Source: Micromonospora chaiyaphumensis
GTDB lineage: Bacteria > Actinomycetota > Actinomycetes > Mycobacteriales > Micromonosporaceae
Length of the DNA: 64,000 nucleotides
NCBI RefSeq assembly: GCF_900091435.1
Contig: NZ_FMCS01000001.1
Coordinates: 248,001 to 312,000 of the forward strand
Reading direction: 5' to 3'
Numbering within the stretch: position 1 is the stretch's first letter; each line of letters starts with the position of its first letter. This document shows positions 60,793-64,000 of the stretch, in pieces. Position numbers and translations under genes: made by a program. The notes under the pieces were generated by a model. It worked only from the letters and a program-made list of their open reading frames with translations. It made no database searches and had not been told where the DNA came from.

Positions 60793-62011
60793 GGACGGTG
60801 CCGTCCTTGAGCCGGTTGAACGGCAGGTACGCCGGCTGGTACGGGAACCGGGCGGCCGCCTCGTCGTCCAGCTCGACGCCGAGACCCGGCCGGTCGCCGG
60901 GGTGCAGGTAGCCGTCGGCGAAGGTGAACGACTGCCGGAACACCTCGTTGGTGAGCGGGCCGTGCTGCATGTACTCCTGGATGCCGAAGTTGTGGATGGC
61001 CAGGTCCAGGTGGAGCGCGGCGGCCATGCCGACCGGCGAGATATCGGTCGGGCCGTGGATACCGGACTTGATCTGGTACTGGGCGGCGTAGTCGAGCAGC
61101 TTCCGCATCGCCGTGATGCCGCCGGTGTGGGTGACGGCAGACCGGACGTAGTCGATCAGCTGTTCCCGGATCAGGGTCTGGTAGTCCCACACCGTGTTGA
61201 AGACCTCGCCGATGGCCAGCGGGGTGGTGGTGTGCTGGCGGACCAGCCGCAGCGCCTCCTGGTTCTCCGCCGGGGTGCAGTCCTCCAGCCAGAACAGGTC
61301 GTACGGTTCGAGCGTCTTGCCGAGCTTCGCGGCCTGGATGGGGGTCATCCGGTGGTGGCCGTCGTGCAGCAGCGGCAGCTCGGGCCCGAACTCGTTGCGG
61401 ACCGCCTCGAAAACGGCGGGCAGGTGGCGCAGGTAGGCGCGGGTGTCCCAGTCCTCCTCGGCCGGCAGCGGGATGCGCTGGGCGGGCTCGTAGTCGTACC
61501 GCTTGCCGTCGACGCTGGGCTGGGCGGCGACGCCGTACACCGCGTTGATCCCCGGCACCGCGGTCTGCACCCGGATCGACCGGTAGCCCTGCTCCAGGTG
61601 CGCGCGGATGGAGTCGAACAGCTCGGGCAGGTCCCGACCGGACGCGTGCCCGTACGCCATGATCCCGGTCCGGGACGCGCCGCCGAGGAGCTGGTAGAGC
61701 GGCATGCCGGCGGCCTTGGCCTTGATGTCCCAGAGCGCCACGTCGACGGCGGCGATGGCCGCCATGGTCACCGGCCCGCGCCGCCAGTAGGCCGACCGGT
61801 ACAGGAACTGCCAGGTGTCCTCGATGCGGTGCGGGTCCCGCCCGATCAGCAGCGGGACGACATGGTCGGCCAGGTAGGACGCGACCGACAGCTCCCGGCC
61901 GTTGAGGGTGCCGTCGCCGAGCCCGGTGAGCCCCTCGTCCGTGGTGATCCGGAGGGTGACGAAGTTGCGGTCGGGGCTGGAGACGATCACGTCCGCTGCG
62001 ACGATCTTCAC
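60782..62011 (-). CDS. manD: D-mannonate dehydratase (ManD/RspA, enolase superfamily)
   Basis: 409 residues from GTG at 62011 with GAAAGG. Enolase-superfamily motifs: [31 protein letters not shown] and [11 protein letters not shown] supply the metal acids; the HDGHHR histidine is the ManD base. [28 protein letters not shown] is standard. Converts D-mannonate (sometimes D-gluconate) to 2-keto-3-deoxygluconate. Its product is the substrate of the kinase encoded just upstream. Confidence 0.88.
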   Translation of the reverse strand: MKIVAADVIVSSPDRNFVTLRITTDEGLTGLGDGTLNGRELSVASYLADHVVPLLIGRDPHRIEDTWQFLYRSAYWRRGPVTMAAIAAVDVALWDIKAKAAGMPLYQLLGGASRTGIMAYGHASGRDLPELFDSIRAHLEQGYRSIRVQTAVPGINAVYGVAAQPSVDGKRYDYEPAQRIPLPAEEDWDTRAYLRHLPAVFEAVRNEFGPELPLLHDGHHRMTPIQAAKLGKTLEPYDLFWLEDCTPAENQEALRLVRQHTTTPLAIGEVFNTVWDYQTLIREQLIDYVRSAVTHTGGITAMRKLLDYAAQYQIKSGIHGPTDISPVGMAAALHLDLAIHNFGIQEYMQHGPLTNEVFRQSFTFADGYLHPGDRPGLGVELDDEAAARFPYQPAYLPFNRLKDGTVHDW

Positions 62012-62051
62012 GCGGATGCCTTTCTCGGGGTGGGTCAGCTCTCGGGGTGGG

Positions 62052-63005
62052 TCAGCGAAGGGTGTCGCCGGGTTGCCGGGAGTCCAGGAGGGACAGCTCG
62101 TCCCGGCGCGGCAGGGTCTCCCAGTCACCGGTTCCGGCGACGGCGAAGGCGCCGAGGGTGACCGCGCGGCGCAACCGCCCGGCCAGGTCGAGCCCGTCCA
62201 GGTGGCCGGAGAGGTAGCCGGCCGTGAAGGCGTCCCCCGCGCCGACGGTGTCGACCGCCGTCACGGGCAGCGCCGCCGCGTCCCGGCGACCCTCCCGGGT
62301 GTACGCCCGGGCGCCGTCGCCGCCGAGCTTCACGAGCACGGTCGACACGCCCCGGGCCAGCAGCCCGGCCACCACGGTGTCCTCGTCGGCGCCCGGCGCG
62401 CCGACCAGGTCCAGTTCGTCGGCCGAGGCGACCACGACCGAGGCGTGCCCGGCGAGCGGGGTGAGCACGGCCCGCGCGGCGTCCCGGGTCCACAGCTTCG
62501 CCCGGTGGTTGACGTCCAGGCAGACCAGCGTCCCGGCCCGGGCGGCGGTCTCGGCCGCCCAGCCGGCGGCCTCCCGGGCGCCCGCGGAGAGCGCCGGGGT
62601 GATCCCGGTGAGGTGCAGAACCCGGGCGCCGGCGGCCAGGGCGGGCCGCAGGTCGTCGACGCCCAGCGCCGACCCGGCCGAGCCGGCCCGCTGGTAGAGC
62701 ACCCGGGTCAGGTCGGCGGTGCGCCGCTCCAGGAACATGAGGCCGGCGGGGCGCTCGGGGTCGCGGACCACGTGGGTCACGTCGACGCCCTCGGCGCGGA
62801 GCTGGCGCAGCAGGAAGGTGCCCAGCTCGTCGTCGCTGACCCGGCCGCCGAAGGCCGCCCGGTGGCCGAGCCGGGCCAGGCCGATCGCCACGTTGGCCTC
62901 GGCCCCGGCCAGGTGGGCGGTCAGCGCGCCACCGGCCGTGAGCGGCCCGGTCGACCGCAGCGACACCAGGGCCTCGCCGAAGGTGAGCAGGTCGAGGCCG
63001 GTCAT
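62052..63005 (-). CDS. kdgK: 2-Keto-3-deoxygluconate kinase (PfkB family)
   Basis: 317 residues. PfkB motifs: GEALVSLRS at the start, [16 protein letters not shown] (signature 1) and [19 protein letters not shown] (signature 2 with catalytic Asp). It phosphorylates 2-keto-3-deoxygluconate or -galactonate for the adjacent aldolase. ATG overlaps the aldolase stop by 4 nt (ATGA). Substrate assigned from operon context. Confidence 0.82.
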   Translation of the reverse strand: MTGLDLLTFGEALVSLRSTGPLTAGGALTAHLAGAEANVAIGLARLGHRAAFGGRVSDDELGTFLLRQLRAEGVDVTHVVRDPERPAGLMFLERRTADLTRVLYQRAGSAGSALGVDDLRPALAAGARVLHLTGITPALSAGAREAAGWAAETAARAGTLVCLDVNHRAKLWTRDAARAVLTPLAGHASVVVASADELDLVGAPGADEDTVVAGLLARGVSTVLVKLGGDGARAYTREGRRDAAALPVTAVDTVGAGDAFTAGYLSGHLDGLDLAGRLRRAVTLGAFAVAGTGDWETLPRRDELSLLDSRQPGDTLR

Positions 63006-63625
63006 GCGGCGGCGGCGAGGTAGGCGCGGGCCCGCTCGCGCAGGGCGCCGAGGTCGCCGCCGGAGGCGGCGTCGCCGACCAGCGGACCGCCGACCCCGAC
63101 GGCGATCGCCCCGGCGGCGAGGTAGCCGGGCAGGTCGGCCAGCCCGACGCCGCCGACCGCGACGAACGGGATGTCCGGGAACGGGTCGCGCAGCGCCTTC
63201 AGGTACGCGGGCCCGCCCAGCGAGGCCGGGAAGAGCTTCACGGCGGCGGCCCCTGCCCGGACGGCCGCGTACGCCTCGGTCGGGGTGAGCGCCCCGGCGG
63301 CCACCGGCAGCCCGCGGCGGGCCGCCTCGCCGATCGAGTCGACGACGGCCGGGGTGACGACGAACTGCGCGCCGGCCGCGGCCACGTCGGCCACGTCGGC
63401 CGGGGTGAGCACCGTGCCCGCGCCGACCAGGGAGCCGGGCGGGGCGGCGGCCCGGATGGCGGCGATGGCGTCCAGCGCGCCGGGCGTCGTCAGGGCCACC
63501 TCGACGACGCGGACGCCCTCGGCGAGCAGGGCCGTGCCCGTGGCGATGGCGGCGGTCGGGTCGGTGCCGCGGATGACCGCGAGCAGGCGGGTGGCCGCGA
63601 GTTCGGCGGTGAGGTCGAGGGTCAT
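63002..63625 (-). CDS. KDPG/KDPGal aldolase (Eda/DgoA family)
   Basis: 207 residues from ATG at 63625; GTG at 63631 overlapping the upstream stop is an alternative. Class I aldolase motifs: LLAVIRGTDP, VVEVALTTPGALDAI (Glu), SLVGAGTVLTPADV and the Schiff-base Lys in AVKLFPASLGGPAYLKAL. It splits 2-keto-3-deoxy-6-phosphogluconate or -galactonate into pyruvate and glyceraldehyde-3-phosphate. The adjacent galactonate dehydratase favours the galactonate branch. Confidence 0.86.
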   Translation of the reverse strand: MTLDLTAELAATRLLAVIRGTDPTAAIATGTALLAEGVRVVEVALTTPGALDAIAAIRAAAPPGSLVGAGTVLTPADVADVAAAGAQFVVTPAVVDSIGEAARRGLPVAAGALTPTEAYAAVRAGAAAVKLFPASLGGPAYLKALRDPFPDIPFVAVGGVGLADLPGYLAAGAIAVGVGGPLVGDAASGGDLGALRERARAYLAAAA

Positions 63626-63627
63626 GG

Positions 63628-64000
63628 TCACCATTCCGCGTAGGAGCCGTCCCGGTGCCGCCACATGGGGCTGCGCCAGGCGTGGCCGCGCCGGTCGGCG
63701 GCGCGTACCGCCGCCTCGTCGATCTCGATGCCCAGGCCGGGCGCCGTGAGCCGCTCGACGTAGCCGTCCACGAAGGTCAGCGGCGTCTTGTCGAGGCAGT
63801 AGTCGAGCACCTCGGCGCCGAGGTTGTAGTGGATGCCGATGCTCTGCTCCTGGATCAGGTAGTTCGGCGTGGCGAAGCCGACCTGGAGACAGGCCGCCAG
63901 GGCGATCGGGCCGAGCGGGCAGTGCGGGGCGAGCTGGACGTCGTACACCTCGGCCAGCGCGGCGATCTTGCGGACCTCGGTGATGCCGCCGGCGTGCGAG
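63628..64000 (-). CDS. dgoD: D-galactonate dehydratase, C-terminal part (runs off the window)
   Basis: The last 123 residues of an enolase-superfamily dehydratase. The reading continues without a start to the right edge ([20 protein letters not shown]). The end matches Dgo[50 protein letters not shown] and [16 protein letters not shown]. It makes 2-keto-3-deoxygalactonate. It is the first gene of the visible operon; promoter and regulator must lie beyond 64000. The stop lies within a few bases of the aldolase start. Confidence 0.85.
   Translation of the reverse strand, partial: SHAGGITEVRKIAALAEVYDVQLAPHCPLGPIALAACLQVGFATPNYLIQEQSIGIHYNLGAEVLDYCLDKTPLTFVDGYVERLTAPGLGIEIDEAAVRAADRRGHAWRSPMWRHRDGSYAEW

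Overview
The window is very GC-rich actinobacterial chromosome. Gene density is high, GTG starts are common and many neighbouring genes overlap by 4 nt (GTGA or ATGA). Mycothiol-linked enzymes (MscR and an Rv2466c-type thioredoxin-fold protein), Tat-exported PhoD and PhoX phosphatases, a class F sortase, an SSI-type protease inhibitor, a PKKA-type histone-like protein and a second short Rho all fit the family Micromonosporaceae (Micromonospora or a close relative). That placement is inference from gene content. I see no rRNA, tRNA, CRISPR array, insertion sequence, integrase or prophage gene. This reads as ordinary accessory and housekeeping chromosome.

Layout. 0-9.6 kb: the C-terminal part of a secreted nucleotidase/cyclic phosphodiesterase, a zinc alcohol dehydrogenase, a geranylgeranyl-reductase-like flavoprotein, a DHA2 exporter, PhoD, and two paralogous secreted lytic-transglycosylase-like proteins separated by about 1 kb of palindrome-rich non-coding DNA. 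9.6-15 kb: DUF3626, a VOC protein, a compact Rho paralogue, and a divergent three-gene chain (MEDS-STAS, MEDS-ATPase, TrmO). 15-19.3 kb: the formaldehyde detoxification pair MscR/MBL, a DoxX protein, and an MFS/GntR pair. 19.3-26.6 kb: CapA, LtrA, then a Baeyer-Villiger monooxygenase/SDR/hydrolase operon facing a TetR gene across a perfect 12-bp-arm palindrome. 26.6-30.6 kb: a WYL regulator, a MocR regulator facing a LysE exporter, and a B3/4 protein. 30.6-34.8 kb: an ECF sigma factor coupled to a membrane-anchored Asp-box protein, then archease and RtcB (RNA repair). 34.8-43 kb: SDR, SSI inhibitor, Cys-cluster/pentapeptide protein, two acidic small proteins, a P450/ferredoxin pair, RNase HI, a beta-lactamase-fold hydrolase, a DHFR-like protein and lycopene cyclase. 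43-50 kb: Gfo/Idh oxidoreductase, MFS, aldo-keto reductase, flavin split-barrel protein, nicotinate phosphoribosyltransferase and an ArsR-SRPBCC fusion behind two related palindromes. 50-60 kb: a two-component system, a putative surface protein with a class F sortase that appears to start at CTG, CorA, a kinase-fold protein, an SGNH hydrolase, PhoX, the Rv2466c-like protein, the histone-like protein and YchJ. 60-64 kb: a minus-strand sugar-acid operon (DgoD, KDPG-type aldolase, PfkB kinase, ManD, gluconate kinase) that runs off the end.

Functional links. MscR, its MBL partner and the Rv2466c-like protein belong to mycothiol-dependent detoxification. The monooxygenase operon could turn a ketone into an ester, hydrolyse it and oxidise or reduce the products. 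The last operon converts hexonates to 2-keto-3-deoxy acids, phosphorylates them and splits them to pyruvate. PhoD and PhoX scavenge extracytoplasmic phosphate. The MEDS pair looks like sensory input to a sigma/anti-sigma partner switch. Positions, frames and motifs were read by eye. Family assignments come from motif recognition, not database searches.
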